Source: Isohypsibius dastychi
Taxonomy: Eukaryota > Tardigrada > Eutardigrada > Parachela > Isohypsibiidae
Reading direction: 5' to 3'
Assembly (NCBI GenBank): GCA_034696485.1
Contig: JAQIWT010000370.1
Span: 1-22,040, forward strand
DNA: 22,040 nucleotides
Of the stretch, positions 19,753-22,040 are shown piece by piece. Within the stretch, counting starts at the first letter, position 1. The number at the start of each line of letters is the position of its first letter. Under the pieces are notes generated by a model, which did not search any database, was not told the DNA's origin, and worked only from the letters and a program-made list of their open reading frames with translations. Position numbers and translations under genes: made by a program.

Positions 19753-22040
19753 ATGGCGTCTAACCCTTCGGAACCACAGCCGGCTCAGCCAGCGCGCAGA
19801 ACTGGAATCGTCAAACAGGTGAGCATAAATTTCCACCAGATTTGGTTTCAATGATCTGGATTCTGGATTGAGGATGTAAACAGTTTGCCTGGTGATACAT
19901 GTGATATGTTGTATTCTGCAAGTTCTGTTGTATTAATATATGTTGATGGAAATTCTTTTCGTCAGGTTGAGACCGTTCTTGCTTGCATTAATTCTGTTAT
20001 GTTTTCAGGTGCTTTCTGGGGATTCCATCGTCGTTCGTGGACAGCCTCGAGGTATCGGCCGTCAACAAAAGTTGTTATCGGTAGTGGACGGATATGTTTG
20101 CTTTTTTAGGTGGTCCACCACCGGAACAGCAGCTTTTCTTCAGCAGCGTACAAGGTACGGACATCTGCGCGGTCTGGAATCAGAATGGCCATTCTGGTTC
20201 ACGGAATTCAAGTTTTTGAAATGTTATCTTCAACGTCAGAATATATTCCTTTTATTAGCACCGCGACTCGCGAGAGCGGCACCGCGTTCCGCAGACGTCG
20301 GCGCTGTGGAAGATCAGGTACGCTCCGTGTTCTTAGTTCATCGCTGAATTGAATTCTGATAAGCTGGTCTTTCGCTTTTCAGCCGTACGCCTGGGAAGCA
20401 CGAGAATATCTCCGCAAAAAGGTTATTGGAAAGGAAGTCCAGTTCAGCATAGATTACAAGGTCCCTGATGGTGGCAGAGAATATGGGACTCTGTGGCTTT
20501 TGCAAGGTGAAGTGGGATACTCTTCTGATTCGCTTTTTCGTCTGTGGATGAGTTTGAATTTCTAGACGGAGAAGTCACTGAGAATGTCGTGGAATCTATG
20601 GTTGAAGAAGGTCTTTTGGAAGTTCGAACTGTCGGGATTCGGCCAGAGTAACAATTGAAGACCAGTGTACCGAATGTTTCCGAATCTGAAATTTGGTTAT
20701 GTTGCAGTGAACATTATAATCGTTTATTGGAAATCGAGCAGGCAGCGAAAGCAGCCCATCGAGGGCGCTGGAGCAATTCGGACCCGCAAGAACACGTTAG
20801 ATCGATTACTTGGAACCTTGAAGACCCAAGAAAATTTTTCGAAGCGAACAAACATAAGCCGATAAAAGGTCAGTCATTTAGCCGATTTATTTTCCGCGGG
20901 AAGCTTACGATTTTTGATTTCAGCTGTCATCGAGTTTGTTCGAGATGCGTGCAATGTTCGGGCCGTTTTATTGCCAGATTTTACTCCAGTCAACATTGCG
21001 ATGACAGGAATCAGGGTAATTTTCTTAAGCTGGCAAACCTGGTTCGACAATTTATGGTCAAGCGTGCATTTATTTTATAGGGACCACAGTTCAAGCAAGA
21101 TGGAACCAAAGACGAATACGCAGAGGAAGCAAAATTCTTCACGGAAAGCCGTCTGCTTCAACGGGATGTTGAGGTCATTCCTGAGGGGGTCAATAACAAC
21201 GTGTTGATCGCCACCATTGTCCATCCGGTACGTGGTTTCGTGCTTGGAATTATGACAAGAGTTGATTCGGAATTTTTCCGCCAGGCCGGTTCCATCGCAG
21301 AAGGGTTGCTCAAGATGGGGTTCGCCCGATGTGTTGATTGGAGCATCGGACAGTATTCTTCCGGACCAGAAAAGCTTCGAGCAGCTGAGAAGTACGATTG
21401 TTTTTTTCACCGATCAACTGTGAGCATGTGTTACCATGTCACGATTTAACTCTAGGGAAGCAAAGGAAAAGAAGCTCCGAATTTTCAGAAATTTTGAAGC
21501 ATCCAGCAACGGAGGTCTGCGAGAAGATCAGCGCGCCTACTCTGCGAAGGTAATGCATGATCCATGAATCGGCTTTAAGTAATTTACTGACTTCAGTTTT
21601 ATGAAGGTCGTTGAAATAAACAATGCTGACTCGATCACCGTGAAAACATCATCTGGCGAGCTGAAGAAAATATTTCTAGCTGGTGTTCGACCACCCAAGT
21701 AACTGAATTGCGCTTCCGGTGATCGAGGTGTTGGTGAACCTTGAGTATTTCAGATTGGCTGCCGATGAAAATGCGCCAGCGCAAGCAGCTAGGAAGGTGA
21801 AGCCTGTCTACGATATTCCATACATGTACGAAGCCAGAGAGTTCTTACGTCACAAGCTCATCGGTCAAAAGGTGCCATTAACAAAAACGCTCACTTACCG
21901 TGCAGCCTGTAATTGATATTTTCTTAGGTTGATGTAAACGTGGATTATGTACAGTCGGCTCGAGCTGGGGAAGCTGCTGATTCAAGGTTCCCGGAGCGTC
22001 AGTGCTGTACCGTGACGATTGGAGGTGTGAATGTCGGAGA
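19753..22040 (+). CDS. SND1: SND1 / Tudor-SN (TSN-1), N-terminal part (3' end outside window)
   Basis: Multifunctional RNA-binding protein made of staphylococcal nuclease-like (SN) folds plus a Tudor domain; linked to RISC, RNA decay, splicing and stress granules. Exons: 19753-19818, 20009-20051, 20110-20154, 20259-20317, 20383-20506, 20566-20647, 20708-20868, 20924-21015, 21081-21227, 21285-21391, 21456-21549, 21607-21698, 21754-21871, 21928-22040+, encoding 447 residues and part of the next codon. SN1 has [16 protein letters not shown] and [22 protein letters not shown]2 has [33 protein letters not shown] and [14 protein letters not shown]3 has [20 protein letters not shown] and [10 protein letters not shown] at the window end. 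Remaining SN folds and the Tudor domain must lie beyond. Start: ATG of [16 protein letters not shown], right before the conserved GIVKQVLSGDS. The intron between 21228 and 21284 is 57 nt and stop-free in frame. The gene is divergent from SCAMP. Confidence 0.92.

Noticed and set aside
1-22040. CRISPR arrays, rRNA, tRNA, viral or transposase genes
   Set aside because: No spaced repeat array, no tRNA B-box-like signature in context, and no transposase, reverse transcriptase or viral protein block was found by eye; the content is ordinary metazoan genes.

Overview
The window is animal nuclear DNA. Six protein-coding genes are split by many very short introns (commonly 42-110 nt, a few longer), and no bacterial, viral or large mobile-element content was recognised. 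Small introns, high exon density, mixed CAG/TAG/AAG acceptors and a CELF protein closest in feel to nematode ETR-1 suggest a compact invertebrate, most likely a nematode. The species cannot be named from this sequence. All gene models were built by hand from splice signals and reading-frame continuity; most coding sums come out as whole codon numbers.

Layout, left to right. (1) 1-3716 (+): the 3' half of an agrin-type basement-membrane proteoglycan (end of a Kazal/follistatin domain, acidic linker, EB-like module, EGF, LamG, EGF, Cys-rich linker, LamG, EGF, LamG, stop). (2) 3985-4933 (-): a complete TMEM222 (DUF778) membrane protein, convergent with agrin and containing a 20-nt microexon. (3) 5418-9852 (+): a complete transportin-3 (TNPO3) nuclear import receptor, 25 exons and 922 aa, divergent from TMEM222. 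(4) 10191-13726 (-): a CELF/ETR-1 RNA-binding protein with three RRMs, 15 exons, convergent with TNPO3. (5) 13727-17341: about 3.6 kb with no recognised gene; it holds a 48-bp imperfect tandem duplication, a G14 tract, a perfect 18-bp-arm inverted repeat flanked by 7-bp direct repeats, and one candidate coding exon pair that I cannot name. (6) 17342-19147 (-): a complete SCAMP (secretory carrier membrane protein) with 10 exons and one apparent GC-AG intron. (7) 19753-22040 (+): the 5' half of SND1/Tudor-SN, running off the window end and divergent from SCAMP.

The genes do not form a pathway. TNPO3 (import of SR splicing factors), CELF (splicing and mRNA regulation) and SND1 (RNA binding) are all RNA-related, but nothing in the sequence shows that this proximity is functional. 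Two divergent gene pairs (TMEM222/TNPO3, SCAMP/SND1) probably share promoter regions of about 0.5-0.6 kb, and two convergent pairs (agrin/TMEM222, TNPO3/CELF) have 3' ends only about 0.27-0.34 kb apart.

I found no convincing undescribed system. The points most worth checking are the block of consecutive symmetric phase-1 exons in the CELF linker, the unassigned exon pair at 16017-16367, the small palindromic insertion-like element at 16780-16837, and two stop-free introns whose lengths are multiples of three (agrin and SND1).
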